Of a DNA stretch of 64,000 bases, positions 26,682 to 37,481 are shown piece after piece (the stretch's first letter is position 1; each line of letters begins with the position of its first letter). The notes under the pieces are model-generated. The model did no database searches. It had not been told where the DNA came from and saw only the letters and a list, made by a program, of their open reading frames with translations. Position numbers and translations under genes: made by a program. This DNA comes from Laspinema olomoucense D3b (GTDB taxonomy: Bacteria > Cyanobacteriota > Cyanobacteriia > Cyanobacteriales > Laspinemataceae), in assembly GCF_025370785.1 (NCBI RefSeq), contig NZ_JAMXFA010000011.1, positions 1 to 64,000 on the forward strand. Reading direction: 5' to 3'.

Positions 26682-27983
26682 ATGAAAACCATTCGTTTTA
26701 TCGATTTATTTGCTGGAATTGGAGGCATGAGATTAGGCTTTGAGAAAGCCGCTCAAAAACTGGAAATAAAAACTCATTGTGTGCTGAGCAGCGAAATTAA
26801 TGCCGATTCCTGCTTAGTTTATGAGCAAAATTTTGGCGAGTCTCCCCGAGGAGATATCCGCAGCCTAGAAAAACTACCGCCTCATGATATTTTATTAGCC
26901 GGATTTCCCTGCCAGTCTTTTTCCTTTGCCGGTAAGCAAGGGGGATTTAAGGATAAAAGAGGAACTTTAGTTTTTGAAATTATCCGGTTAATTAAACTCG
27001 ACCCGCCTCAAGCCTTTATTTTTGAAAATGTGCGAGGACTTTTAACAAATGATGGGGGGGAAACCCTCAAAAAGATTCAGCAGGATATGGAAGCAATGGG
27101 CTATAGTTTTGAGGTCTTCTTGCTGAATAGTGCAAATTTTGGACTGCCTCAAAATCGGTTACGGGTGTATCTACTGGGGGTATTAAATGGTTGTCCCCAG
27201 TTTAAGTTATGTTCTGACTTAGGCCCAAAAGATTCTCATGCTTACAATTTTCAGCAGCTTGCGGGGTCTGACTTGAAGCCAAAAAAAGTAACGGTGGCTG
27301 ATATTTTAGAAGAGGATGCTCCGGAGAACTATAATTGTTCGCCCCAATTGATTGAGGCTTTACAGAAACGATTGGAAGGAGATTTGAATCGGTTACATGG
27401 GATGCGTTTACTGGACTATCGGGGGGGGAATTCGATTCATTCTTGGGAGTTGGGATTGCGCGGTGAATGTAGTCCTGAAGAAAGGGAGTTAATGAATCGG
27501 TTTATCCTGAAGCGGCGTCATGCTCAGTTTGGAAAAGACCAAGATGGGAAGTTGTTGAGTCAGGAGCAAATTGCGACGTTTTTTGATTCTCCTGAGTTGG
27601 GGAGTCTTTTAGGGTCTCTGGTGGCGAAGAATTATCTGAAGTTGATTCAAGGGAAATATAAGCCGGTGGCGGGTAATTTTTCTTTTGAGGTGTATAAGTT
27701 TTTGGACCCGAATAAAATTGCGGTGACGTTAGTGGCGAGTGATGGGAATCGGTTAGGGGTTTATTATCAGGGTCGGGTGAGAAAGATTACGCCGAGGGAA
27801 GCGGCGAGATTGCAAGGATTTCCCGATGAATTTAGGCTGCATCCCAGGGCCGATCGCGCTTATTATCAATTGGGAAATTCCGTGAGCATTAATGTGGTGG
27901 AAGCGGTGGCGCGAGAGGTGATTTTAAATCTAACTAGCGGTGAACCGGGGTTTAAGTATAGCGCGGATGAATCCAGGGGTTAG
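26682..27983 (+). CDS. DNA (cytosine-5-)-methyltransferase, no restriction partner seen
   Basis: A 433-aa C5 methyltransferase. Motif I is FIDLFAGIGGMRLGF (from residue 6), motif IV GFPCQSFSF with catalytic Cys77, motif VI FENV (114-117), motif VIII QNRLRV, and motifs IX/X TPREAARLQGFP and YQLGNSVSINVVEAVA. The target-recognition region between VIII and IX is long (about 200 residues) and includes RFILKRRHAQFGKDQDGKLL. No nuclease gene is adjacent: the left neighbour is a wall hydrolase and the right a sensor kinase. It may be a solitary genome-modifying enzyme. Specificity is not readable. Confidence 0.92.
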   Translation: MKTIRFIDLFAGIGGMRLGFEKAAQKLEIKTHCVLSSEINADSCLVYEQNFGESPRGDIRSLEKLPPHDILLAGFPCQSFSFAGKQGGFKDKRGTLVFEIIRLIKLDPPQAFIFENVRGLLTNDGGETLKKIQQDMEAMGYSFEVFLLNSANFGLPQNRLRVYLLGVLNGCPQFKLCSDLGPKDSHAYNFQQLAGSDLKPKKVTVADILEEDAPENYNCSPQLIEALQKRLEGDLNRLHGMRLLDYRGGNSIHSWELGLRGECSPEERELMNRFILKRRHAQFGKDQDGKLLSQEQIATFFDSPELGSLLGSLVAKNYLKLIQGKYKPVAGNFSFEVYKFLDPNKIAVTLVASDGNRLGVYYQGRVRKITPREAARLQGFPDEFRLHPRADRAYYQLGNSVSINVVEAVAREVILNLTSGEPGFKYSADESRG

Positions 27984-28158
27984 GGGGTAGGAGATAGAGG
28001 GTTTGTCCCCTGGGGAAAGAGGGTCAATACTGGGGAGTTAGAAATCATCGTTAAATTGAAAGGAAAAATTAAAGGAAAAATTGGATTCAATTCGCCTAAG
28101 AGATGGGATGAGGGGATACACTAAGTAAAGACTCTTTATGACGTTATCTTGATAATTT

Positions 28159-31100
28159 ATGTTCAAGAACGCGATCGCCACTATGGTTAGTCCCTGGGTT
28201 AAACAGGTCCCTCTACGCCTGGTTTTAATTATTCCTTTTGTGCTGCAAATTGTGTTGGCGGTGGGGATGACGGGATACCTCTCTTATCGGAACAGTCAAA
28301 AGGCGATCGCCCAACTCGCTTACCAGTTGATGGATGAGGTGAGCGCTCGCCTCAACGAACAACTCACCGAATATCTCTCTATTCCCCACCAGATCAATCG
28401 CATCAATGCCGAAGCCGTTCACAATGGTCAACTCAATCTGGGAGATCCCCAGGAACTTGAACGGCATCTGTTTCAACAGATCCAGGTATTTAAAGAAGTC
28501 AGTAACATTTTAGTGGGCACAGAACAAGGGGTATTGCGAGTCGCCTCTTCTTATCCCATCTTGGGAATCCTGATGTCGGATCCCGTGGAACCGAACTTAA
28601 TCTATCATTATCGTCTGGGGCAGGACGGTAACAAAACTTACCTGATCCGCCAATTTCGGCAACCGCCAGTACAGCAGCGTCCCTGGTATCGGGAAGCAGT
28701 CAAGGCGGGTCAACCCACTTGGGTGCCCATTTTTCAGCTAGGGGATGGTTCGGACCTCTCGCTCAATGCCAGTTATCCCATTTATGATCCTCGCAGTGGG
28801 AAACTGCTGGGGGTGTTTTCTGCCGCCTGTGATCTTTCCTTGATGCCCGAATTCCTCGCGAAGTTGAGGGTGGGGAATACGGGACGAGTGTTTATCATGG
28901 AACGGAATGGTTTGCTCGTCGGCAGTTCCAACTATGAACTCCCCTATCGTATCCGGGAAGACAATCACACTAAACAGTTGCAACGGCTTCATGGGACCGA
29001 GAGTGAGGACCCTTTAGTTCACCAAACCAGTGAATATTTGCGATCGCAGCGGACCAATTGGCAGACCCTCAAGCAACCTCAAGACTTCCAATTTCACATC
29101 CAGGGAAATCTTCATTATTTAAAACTAATTCCCGTACAGCATGACTTAGGGTTAGATTGGGTGATTGCCGTAGTGATTCCTGCAAAGGATTTTATGCAGG
29201 ACATCGAAGAGAACACTCGTCTGATGGTTTTTCTCTGTATCCTTGCCCTTGGTGGGGCGATCGGTTGCGGACTGATAACCGCTGCCTGGATCACCGAACC
29301 GATTTTATCTCTCAATTTAGCCGCGAAGGATATAGCCCAAGGAGAACGGCACAAACCCGTGAATATCTCTCAGATTCATGAAGTGGGAGAATTAGCCCTT
29401 TCCTTTAATCAAATGGCACACCAACTCCAAAATTCCTTAGTGGAACTGCAATCTTTAAATCAGGCCCTCTCCCAGAGTGAGCGCCGCTTGCATGACTTTC
29501 TGGAAGCCTTGCCCGTGGGCGTGACGGTGATGAATCCCGATGGCAGTTTGGCCTATGTTAATCCCACGGGAGAACGCTTATTTAGAAAAGGGATTGTTGC
29601 CCAGGTCACCGCTAAAGATTTAGCCAAAACCTATCAAGTCTATCGGACCGGGACCGCTCAACTTTACCCCACCGAAGAACTCCCGGGCATCCGGGCATTA
29701 CGGGGGGAAACCGTGATGATTGATGATATTGAAATTCGCTTTGATTCCGGGCAGATTGTTCCTTTAAAAATTTATTCAATCCCCATTTATAGCTCTGAAA
29801 GCAATATTATTTATGCCATCAATGCCTATGAAGATATTAGCGAAATCCTGCAAGCTAAAGCAGTTTTAAATGATTACAATCAAGTTTTAAAACAACAAGT
29901 TGAAGAACGAACGGCTGAATTAGTGGCGGCCAAAGAAGCGGCGGAAATTGCAAATCGGGCGAAAAGTCGCTTTTTAGCAAATATGAGTCATGAATTGCGA
30001 ACCCCCCTGAATGCGATTCTGGGTTTTACTCAGTTGATCGGACGCCATCCCGCCTTACCCTCGGAATGTCGAGAACAGACTGAGATTATTCGGCGCAGTG
30101 GGCAACATCTATTGACCCTGATTAATGATGTTTTGGATATGGCGAAAATTGAATCAGGACGCATGAGCGTGACAGAAACCCGTTTTGATTTGTATCGCTT
30201 ACTCGATGATGTGAAATCGATGTTTTACTTTAAAGCCCAGGAAAAAAGATTGCAGCTTTCCGTAGACTATGGTCCCCTGGTTCCCCGGTATTTAGAGACC
30301 GATGAAATGAAGCTGCGACAGGTGTTGATTAATTTATTAGGAAATGCCATAAAGTTTACCCAAACCGGGGGGGTGAGTTTATGGGTGAGACGCTGGAGTC
30401 CGGATCAGGAGTTGGGTCCAGTTGGGGACAATCAAGCGGGGGTGATTTCCCCGGTTCCTGGGAATATGTTGGCCCTTGAAGTGAGAGATACCGGACCGGG
30501 AATTGCCGAGGAAGACATCGGGAATCTTTTTGATGCCTTCGTGCAAACCAAAAGCGGATCCAAGTCTCCCGAAGGTACGGGACTGGGATTACCGATCTCG
30601 CGCAAATTCGTCCAACTGATGGGAGGGGAGATCAGATTGGAGTCGAAAATCGGGCAGGGGAGTTGTTTCACGGTTTATCTGCCGGTGAAGGAAGTCTCGG
30701 AAATCCCCGAGGCGACCCCTGAGACTGCACCCCGTCCAGTGGCCCTAGTCCCGAACCAGCCCCGGTATCGGATTGCGATTGTGGATGATCAATTAGATAA
30801 TCGGCAACTGTTAATGGCCCTGCTGTCTCCCTTCGGCTTTGAATTGCGGGAAGCGAGGAACGGACAAGAGGCGATCGCCCTGTGGTCAGAATGGCATCCC
30901 CATCTGATATTTATGGATATGCAGATGCCGGTCCTGGATGGTTATCAAGCGACCCAGCAAATTAAGGAGTTCACCTCAGATCAGGAGACGGTGATTATTG
31001 CAGTCACTGCGAGTATCCTCCCCTCAGAAACAGCCATTATCCTCTCGGCAGGATGCGATGATTGGATTCGCAAACCCTTGGATGAATCGGCTATCTTTGA

Positions 31101-31404
31101 GACAATAGAGAACTATATCGGTGCGCGTTTTATTTATGAAGAAAAATCTCCTCCAGAACCCCCTGGCTTCAAGCCGCCGATTTTACTAAATCCAGCATTG
31201 CTCTCGGACCTGCCTGGGGGGATTCTCCAAGAACTGGAACGAGCAGTAGTCTGTATTGACCTAGCGGCAATGAACAAGATAATCGCCCAGATTGCCCTCC
31301 ATCCGCCCGAGCAAAATGCCGCGATCGCAGAGGCCCTGAAGCAGTGGGTGGATGAATTTGATTATCCGAGTATGTTGTCTTTCATTCGTCAGAGTCAATT
31401 ATAA
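28159..31404 (+). CDS. hybrid sensor histidine kinase (Cache-HAMP-PAS-HK-REC)
   Basis: A 1081-aa membrane hybrid kinase. TM1 spans about residues 20-42, an extracytoplasmic Cache-like sensor about 45-340 ([20 protein letters not shown] is a dCache hallmark), TM2 about 350-373, then HAMP, one PAS domain (about 445-560), HisKA with His611 ([11 protein letters not shown]), an ATPase domain ([33 protein letters not shown]) and a REC domain ([24 protein letters not shown]). A helical tail of about 70 residues follows. It begins a run of five signalling genes; the next starts 2 nt after its stop, so they are co-transcribed. Confidence 0.94.
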   Translation: MFKNAIATMVSPWVKQVPLRLVLIIPFVLQIVLAVGMTGYLSYRNSQKAIAQLAYQLMDEVSARLNEQLTEYLSIPHQINRINAEAVHNGQLNLGDPQELERHLFQQIQVFKEVSNILVGTEQGVLRVASSYPILGILMSDPVEPNLIYHYRLGQDGNKTYLIRQFRQPPVQQRPWYREAVKAGQPTWVPIFQLGDGSDLSLNASYPIYDPRSGKLLGVFSAACDLSLMPEFLAKLRVGNTGRVFIMERNGLLVGSSNYELPYRIREDNHTKQLQRLHGTESEDPLVHQTSEYLRSQRTNWQTLKQPQDFQFHIQGNLHYLKLIPVQHDLGLDWVIAVVIPAKDFMQDIEENTRLMVFLCILALGGAIGCGLITAAWITEPILSLNLAAKDIAQGERHKPVNISQIHEVGELALSFNQMAHQLQNSLVELQSLNQALSQSERRLHDFLEALPVGVTVMNPDGSLAYVNPTGERLFRKGIVAQVTAKDLAKTYQVYRTGTAQLYPTEELPGIRALRGETVMIDDIEIRFDSGQIVPLKIYSIPIYSSESNIIYAINAYEDISEILQAKAVLNDYNQVLKQQVEERTAELVAAKEAAEIANRAKSRFLANMSHELRTPLNAILGFTQLIGRHPALPSECREQTEIIRRSGQHLLTLINDVLDMAKIESGRMSVTETRFDLYRLLDDVKSMFYFKAQEKRLQLSVDYGPLVPRYLETDEMKLRQVLINLLGNAIKFTQTGGVSLWVRRWSPDQELGPVGDNQAGVISPVPGNMLALEVRDTGPGIAEEDIGNLFDAFVQTKSGSKSPEGTGLGLPISRKFVQLMGGEIRLESKIGQGSCFTVYLPVKEVSEIPEATPETAPRPVALVPNQPRYRIAIVDDQLDNRQLLMALLSPFGFELREARNGQEAIALWSEWHPHLIFMDMQMPVLDGYQATQQIKEFTSDQETVIIAVTASILPSETAIILSAGCDDWIRKPLDESAIFETIENYIGARFIYEEKSPPEPPGFKPPILLNPALLSDLPGGILQELERAVVCIDLAAMNKIIAQIALHPPEQNAAIAEALKQWVDEFDYPSMLSFIRQSQL

Positions 31405-31406
31405 AA

Positions 31407-34400
31407 ATGAACAGCTCTCAAAGCGCCGCTAATCTATTAGTCGTAGACGATACCCCAGAAAATCTCCGCCTGTTAACCCAAGTCTTGTCCCAGCGGGGGT
31501 ATGTGGTTCGTCCAGTCCTAGAGGGGAGATCCGCGATCGCTGCTGCGGTGGTCCACCCCCCGGATCTCATTTTGCTGGATATTTTGATGCCCCAACTTGA
31601 TGGATATGAAGTCTGCCAACTCCTGAAAGGTGACCCCAGGACCCGAGATATTCCGATTATTTTTCTAACGGCTTTAAGTGATGCTCTGGATAAAGTCAAA
31701 GCCTTTTCCCTGGGCGCAGTGGATTATATTACCAAACCTTTTGAGGTAGAAGAAGTCATTGCCCGAATTGAAAATCAACTGCGCTTGCGATCGCTGCAAA
31801 AAGAACTGGAAGCCAAAAATCATCACCTCCAACAAGAAATCAAAAATCGCCTCGTAGCAGAAAGCGCCCTCCTAGACCGGGCGGAAGAACTCCGGATCCA
31901 AAACACCCTTTTAACCGACCTGGCTAAAAGTCCAGACCTCTATCAGGGAGATTTACAAGCCGCCTTTGACAAACTGATTACCGCTGCAGTCAACTATTTA
32001 GACCTCGATCGCTCCGGGGTGTGGTTGTATGACGAACGGGGGACTAGACTGGAACGATTAGCCAGCTTTGAAAAAAATTTACCAGGGGTTGATCCCCTCA
32101 GTCCAGCTATCCTAGGAGATTATTTGGCCTCCAAAGCCGCCTCCACAGATTCCCTCACCTTCGGGGGTCACGGCGAGCCCGAGAACTCCCTAGACTCTCC
32201 CCAGCAGCCCTTATTAAAGGGTTCCCTCTCCCTAGCCCCGATCCGCCAGGAGGGTCAAACCATTGGGTTCTTAGAAAGTACCCGGTTCACTCGCGATCGC
32301 CTGTGGACGCCAGAGGAGGAAAACTTCATTCGGTCCCTGGCGGACCTGGCAGCGGTTACCCTGCAAGGGGCAAAACGACAACAGGCGGATCACCAGCGGC
32401 AGATGACGGAAGAGAAATTTGCCTTAGCTTTTCGGGCTTCTCCCGATGCGATCGCTATCCTTTCTTGGCCGGAAGGCCGGTATTTAGAAGTCAATGAAGG
32501 GTTTTGTCAGCAACGGGGTTATTCTCGTGCAGAAATCCTCGGCAAGACCAGCCACGAACTCAATTTTATCCTCAATGTAGACGCTACTGCTACCCTTTTG
32601 GAGCAATTGCGCCAGCAAGGCAGCCTGAGCAATTTAGAAACCCAAATACGCACCAAAACTGGGGAAATCAAAACGGTTTTGATCTGTGCGGAATTCGTTG
32701 AGATCGATGGGAATCCCGCCATTTTGACCTTTAGTAAAGATATCACCGATCGCGAACAAAACCGACTGGCGATCGAACAACAATTATACCGCAGTAATCT
32801 GCTGCGGGAAATTACCGAGCGCATTCGCAGCGAAATCGAAACTCAGCAAGTCTTTGAAACTGCTGCCTTGGCCATTGGGCGGGCTTTTAAAGTCTGTCGT
32901 TGCTTGATTCACACCTGTGTAGACGACCCTGTGCCGATGATTCCCGTCATCGGAGAATATTTAAGCCCGGGGCATTCTTCCCTCAAACCCCGAACCATTT
33001 ATCTGGCAGACAATCCGGGCTTAGAACGGTTGCTCTTTGAGGAACGGGCGATCGCCTACGATGATGTCAATACCGACCCCAGGCTGGAAAGTCCGAATTC
33101 CCTGCATCGACAAGTCACCATCAAGTCTATGCTATCCGTGGGGATTTTTTATCAAGGTCAAGCCAATGGAATTATCAGCTTGCATCAGTGCGATCGCTTT
33201 CGCGAGTGGACCGCACAAGAGATAGAATTGATTGAGGCGATCGCTGCTCAACTGGGAATTGCGATCGCCCAAGCGCGCCTTTTAGAAGAGGAAAAACAAG
33301 CCCGCCTCGCCTTTGAGCAACAAAATATCCAATTACAACGAGAAATCACTGAGCGCCGCATCACCCAAGAAGCCTTACGGCACAGCGAACAGAAATATCG
33401 AGCCCTGGTGGATGCCTCACAAGATGTCATTTGGTCCGTAGATATCCGGGGGTGTTATACTTTTGTTAATCCCGCCGTGGAAAAAATTTACGGCTATACT
33501 CCTACGGAAACCCTCGGCTGTAAATTAACTCAATTTGTCGCCCCGGAATACCGCAAGCAGGAAAGAAAACTCCTGGAACGGCTGCTAAAAGAGGGCGAAC
33601 CCTTGCTTCAACATGAAAGCCGCTATCAGCGTCAAGACGGCCAACAGATTTACGTCCTCGTGAATGCGATCGCCTTACGGGACTCGGAAGGGCGAATTCG
33701 CGGGGCCACCGGAACCACCATCGATATCACCGAACGCCGACAGCAGGAAGAAGCCTTGCGAGCAATGGTAGAAGGCAGCGCAGCCCTGGCGGGGTCTGAA
33801 TTCTTCCGCGCCTGTGTTCGGTCCATCGCCAATGTGCTGCAAGTCCAGTATGCCCTCCTGATTGAATGTACCGACTCCACCCAACAGCGGCTACGTTCCC
33901 TAGCCTTTTGGACGGGAACGGACTGGAGTGACACGGTGGAGTATCAAGTGGAAGGAAGCCCTTGTGAAATCGTCCTGAAAACCAGCCGGAGTTGTTACTA
34001 TCCCCAAGATTTACAGGCTCTCTTTCCCACGGATCTAGATCTCGTCGCCCTGAATGCCGAGAGTTATCTGGGTCTACCCATCCAAACCGCCACCGGCCAA
34101 ATCATCGGCCATCTGGCAGTCCTCGATGTCAAACCGATGTTTGCCACGGCTCACACCGAATCCATTTTAAAACTCTTTGCCGATCGCGCCGCTGCGGAAA
34201 TTCAAAGGCTGCAATCGGAGCAAGCCCTGCAACAAAGTGAGCAACGATTCCGGGCTATTTTTAACTCCATGTTCCAATTTATCGGCCTGCTCAATCCCGA
34301 TGGCAGCGTTTTGGAACTGAATCAAACCGCCCTGGATTTTACCGGCTTAGAACAGGCCCAAGTCGTCGGTAAACCCTTCTGGGAAATGCCTTGGTGGAAT

Positions 34401-37400
34401 CGGTCTGAGGCACTGCAACAGCAACTCATAGAGGCCATATCCCAGGCATCCCAGGGGGAATTTATCCGCTATCAAGTTGAAGCTACAGGGGTTCAAGGGA
34501 TAACCCTCACCCTGGACTTTTCCCTCAAACCCGTCCTGGATGAACAAGGGAGGGTCATCTTACTGATCCCCGAAGGACGAGATATCAGCGATCGCGTTTC
34601 GGCGCAAGTCCAGTTACAACAAACTACGGAACGGCTGCAATACTTGCTCAGTTCCAGTCCAGCGATTATCTATAGTGCGGAAATTTTCGGCAACTATCGC
34701 GCCACCTTTATGAGTGAAAATGTCCAGATGATCCTGGGATACGAAGCCCGGGAATTTTTAGAAAACCCCACCTTCTGGCGAGATCGGATTCATCCAGAAG
34801 ACCGCGATCGCCTCTTCGGAAAAATCGCTACAATCCTCTCCCAAGGCAGTGTAAGCGAGGAATATCGCTTTCTCCATGCCGATGGCACCTATCACTGGGT
34901 GGACGATCGCATGAGATTAGTGCCGGATGAAGCGGGCAATGCCCGGGAGTGCGTGGGGTATTGGATCGATATCACCGAGCGTAAAATCGCACAACAGTCA
35001 TTCCAGGCCAGTCAGCGCCGCTATCAAACCTTAGCAGAAGCCTCTCCCGTGGGGATTTTCCACACCGATGCCCAGGGCAATTGTTTATATGTGAATCAAC
35101 GCTGGAGTGAAATCACCGGCGTGTCCCCTAGCGAATCCATTGGACCCGGATGGATGACAGCCTTGCATCCGGAAGACCGCACTCGGGTAATTCAAGACTG
35201 GCACACCGCCTCGGAAAATCAAGTCCCGTTTAAGTCCGAGTATCGGTTCTTGCGTCCAGATGGAGAAATTAGCTGGGTCATTGGTCAGGCGATCGCGGAA
35301 ATCAACTCCGACGGCACGGTAAAAGGGTACATTGGCACAATTTCCGATATCAGCGATCGCAAACTGGCAGAAAATGACCTCTTAGAACGGTCGGAACGCG
35401 ATCGGGCCATTTTTACCCTGTTCCAACGGATGCGCCAAACCTTGGAACTCGACCAGATTTTCGCCGCGACGACGGAGGATTTACGACAACTCCTCGAAAG
35501 CGATCGCGTCGTCGTCTATCGATGCCCTCCTGAACCCGACATGAACTCGATCTGGGAGTCCGTGGGCCCAGAATGGCTCCCCCTGATGGCTGCACCGGAC
35601 GGGAAACCTCCGAGGACACAACTACAAGCTCCAGGGTTGAAGGATGCTGAAGCAGCCCTAAGTGCCTGGAAATTGACCCTAGAATCCCTAGACCAGCGCG
35701 ATCGCGAACGGGACTCCCTCTATCCCCACCCGTCGGATTTGCCTTGTCTGGTCACCCCCGATGTGAAACAAGCCCCTTTAAACCCCGAGGAACTGCAACA
35801 TCTTTATCGCCTCCAAGTGCAAGCTTATCTAATCGTCCCGATTTTTGCCCATAATCAACTCTGGGGACTGTTGGCGATTTATCAAAATAGCGGTCCGCGC
35901 TATTGGAAACAAGCACAGGTGAATATTGCCATCCAAATTGCCACTCAATTAGGGGTAGCTTTGCAGCAAGCGCAACTCCTCGAACGGATGCAACAGCAAG
36001 CTCAGGCCCTGCAAAAGGCCGCGATCGCCGCTGATACTGCTAACCGTGCTAAAAGTGAATTTCTGGCGAATATGAGTCATGAATTGCGGACTCCCTTGAA
36101 TGCTATCCTCGGGTTTTCCCAGGTGATGACGCGCGATCGCTCCTTGAACAGCCAACAGGCCGAGCAATTACGGATTATTAATCGCGCTGGAGAACATCTG
36201 CTGGATTTAATTAATGACATTTTGGAAATGTCTAAAATTGAAGCAGGTCGCACCGCTTTCCATGAAACCAGTTTCGACCTTTTGGATCTGCTAGACAACC
36301 TAGAAACGATGTTGCGACTCAAGGCTAAATCTAAAGGGTTACAGCTTGATTTTGAGATTGCTCCCCAAGTGCCCCAGTTTATCAGCACCGATGAAGGAAA
36401 ACTACGGCAGGTGTTACTTAATATTTTGGGGAATGCGATTAAATTTACCCAAACTGGGGGGGTTTTCCTGCGGGTTCGGGTCGCCAACGACGAGGAGGTA
36501 CAACCGGGGAAACTGCTTCCGGGCAGTCGCCTCCAAAAACTTTACTTTGAAATCGAAGACACGGGTCCCGGAATTGCCCCCCATGAGATGCACCGGCTAT
36601 TTGAACCCTTTGCCCAAACCGAAACCGGGATGAAATCCGGACAAGGCACCGGACTGGGGTTACCCATTAGTCAGAAATTTGTGGAACTGATGGGGGGACA
36701 GATTCAGGTTCGCAGTACCCCTCATCAAGGAACGGTGTTTTCCTTTGATCTGAGCCCCGGTCACGGGGAACCTGTGGAGAGTCCTCAGCGACAGACTAAA
36801 CCTCGGGCGATCGCCTTAGCACCCAATCAGCCGGAATACCGCATCTTAGCCGTTGATGATGCCTTTGAAAGCCGTCTGCTACTGATTACCCTGTTCTCCG
36901 GATTAGGCTTTTCCGTCCGGGGTGCAGCCACGGGTCGCGAAGCCCTGGAAATTTGGGAAAGCTGGGACCCCCATTTAATTTGGATGGATATGAGGATGCC
37001 GGACATCGATGGGTTTGAAGCCACTCGACAGATTAAAGCCACCCCAAAGGGTCAAAACACAGTAGTGATTGCTTTAACGGCGAGTGCTTTTGAAGAAGAT
37101 CGTCAACTCGTACTTGCTGCCGGATGTAATGATTTTATTCACAAGCCTTTTCGCGAAGAGGTTTTGCTTTCCAAGGTCGGTGAGCATATAGGGGTACGAT
37201 ATATTTATGATGAGCCAATAGAGTCAGCCTCGGACAACAGGATTCAAGGTTCAAGGGAGGATTCAGCCTTTATCCTGAATGCTCAATCTTTCCAACTCAT
37301 GCCCCAAGATTGGGTGGTCCGCGTTTATGATGCAGCCTGCCAATGTAGTGATGATATGATTTTGGAGTTAATTGAGGAAATTCCCCCGGAGAATGCTCCG

Positions 37401-37481
37401 CTTGCCAACGCACTAGCGGAACTGGCAAATAATTTTCAATTTGAAACGCTAATGGCACTTACGAAACAGGAGAAATCATGA
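31407..37481 (+). CDS. giant multi-sensor hybrid histidine kinase (REC, 4 GAF, 5 PAS, HK, REC)
   Basis: A 2024-aa soluble kinase with no membrane segment. By eye the order is REC (about 8-125), GAF (about 170-325), PAS (335-455), GAF (465-625), PAS (655-775), GAF (785-945), PAS (955-1075), PAS (1085-1200), PAS (1205-1325), GAF (1335-1535), HisKA with His1558, ATPase domain, REC (about 1815-1935), helical tail. The last GAF resembles cyanobacteriochrome GAFs (DRVVVYR, YRLQVQAYLIVPI) but lacks the Cys-His chromophore pair. A receiver at both ends suggests it takes input from another kinase. The stop codon overlaps the next start (ATGA). Confidence 0.94.
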   Translation: MNSSQSAANLLVVDDTPENLRLLTQVLSQRGYVVRPVLEGRSAIAAAVVHPPDLILLDILMPQLDGYEVCQLLKGDPRTRDIPIIFLTALSDALDKVKAFSLGAVDYITKPFEVEEVIARIENQLRLRSLQKELEAKNHHLQQEIKNRLVAESALLDRAEELRIQNTLLTDLAKSPDLYQGDLQAAFDKLITAAVNYLDLDRSGVWLYDERGTRLERLASFEKNLPGVDPLSPAILGDYLASKAASTDSLTFGGHGEPENSLDSPQQPLLKGSLSLAPIRQEGQTIGFLESTRFTRDRLWTPEEENFIRSLADLAAVTLQGAKRQQADHQRQMTEEKFALAFRASPDAIAILSWPEGRYLEVNEGFCQQRGYSRAEILGKTSHELNFILNVDATATLLEQLRQQGSLSNLETQIRTKTGEIKTVLICAEFVEIDGNPAILTFSKDITDREQNRLAIEQQLYRSNLLREITERIRSEIETQQVFETAALAIGRAFKVCRCLIHTCVDDPVPMIPVIGEYLSPGHSSLKPRTIYLADNPGLERLLFEERAIAYDDVNTDPRLESPNSLHRQVTIKSMLSVGIFYQGQANGIISLHQCDRFREWTAQEIELIEAIAAQLGIAIAQARLLEEEKQARLAFEQQNIQLQREITERRITQEALRHSEQKYRALVDASQDVIWSVDIRGCYTFVNPAVEKIYGYTPTETLGCKLTQFVAPEYRKQERKLLERLLKEGEPLLQHESRYQRQDGQQIYVLVNAIALRDSEGRIRGATGTTIDITERRQQEEALRAMVEGSAALAGSEFFRACVRSIANVLQVQYALLIECTDSTQQRLRSLAFWTGTDWSDTVEYQVEGSPCEIVLKTSRSCYYPQDLQALFPTDLDLVALNAESYLGLPIQTATGQIIGHLAVLDVKPMFATAHTESILKLFADRAAAEIQRLQSEQALQQSEQRFRAIFNSMFQFIGLLNPDGSVLELNQTALDFTGLEQAQVVGKPFWEMPWWNRSEALQQQLIEAISQASQGEFIRYQVEATGVQGITLTLDFSLKPVLDEQGRVILLIPEGRDISDRVSAQVQLQQTTERLQYLLSSSPAIIYSAEIFGNYRATFMSENVQMILGYEAREFLENPTFWRDRIHPEDRDRLFGKIATILSQGSVSEEYRFLHADGTYHWVDDRMRLVPDEAGNARECVGYWIDITERKIAQQSFQASQRRYQTLAEASPVGIFHTDAQGNCLYVNQRWSEITGVSPSESIGPGWMTALHPEDRTRVIQDWHTASENQVPFKSEYRFLRPDGEISWVIGQAIAEINSDGTVKGYIGTISDISDRKLAENDLLERSERDRAIFTLFQRMRQTLELDQIFAATTEDLRQLLESDRVVVYRCPPEPDMNSIWESVGPEWLPLMAAPDGKPPRTQLQAPGLKDAEAALSAWKLTLESLDQRDRERDSLYPHPSDLPCLVTPDVKQAPLNPEELQHLYRLQVQAYLIVPIFAHNQLWGLLAIYQNSGPRYWKQAQVNIAIQIATQLGVALQQAQLLERMQQQAQALQKAAIAADTANRAKSEFLANMSHELRTPLNAILGFSQVMTRDRSLNSQQAEQLRIINRAGEHLLDLINDILEMSKIEAGRTAFHETSFDLLDLLDNLETMLRLKAKSKGLQLDFEIAPQVPQFISTDEGKLRQVLLNILGNAIKFTQTGGVFLRVRVANDEEVQPGKLLPGSRLQKLYFEIEDTGPGIAPHEMHRLFEPFAQTETGMKSGQGTGLGLPISQKFVELMGGQIQVRSTPHQGTVFSFDLSPGHGEPVESPQRQTKPRAIALAPNQPEYRILAVDDAFESRLLLITLFSGLGFSVRGAATGREALEIWESWDPHLIWMDMRMPDIDGFEATRQIKATPKGQNTVVIALTASAFEEDRQLVLAAGCNDFIHKPFREEVLLSKVGEHIGVRYIYDEPIESASDNRIQGSREDSAFILNAQSFQLMPQDWVVRVYDAACQCSDDMILELIEEIPPENAPLANALAELANNFQFETLMALTKQEKS

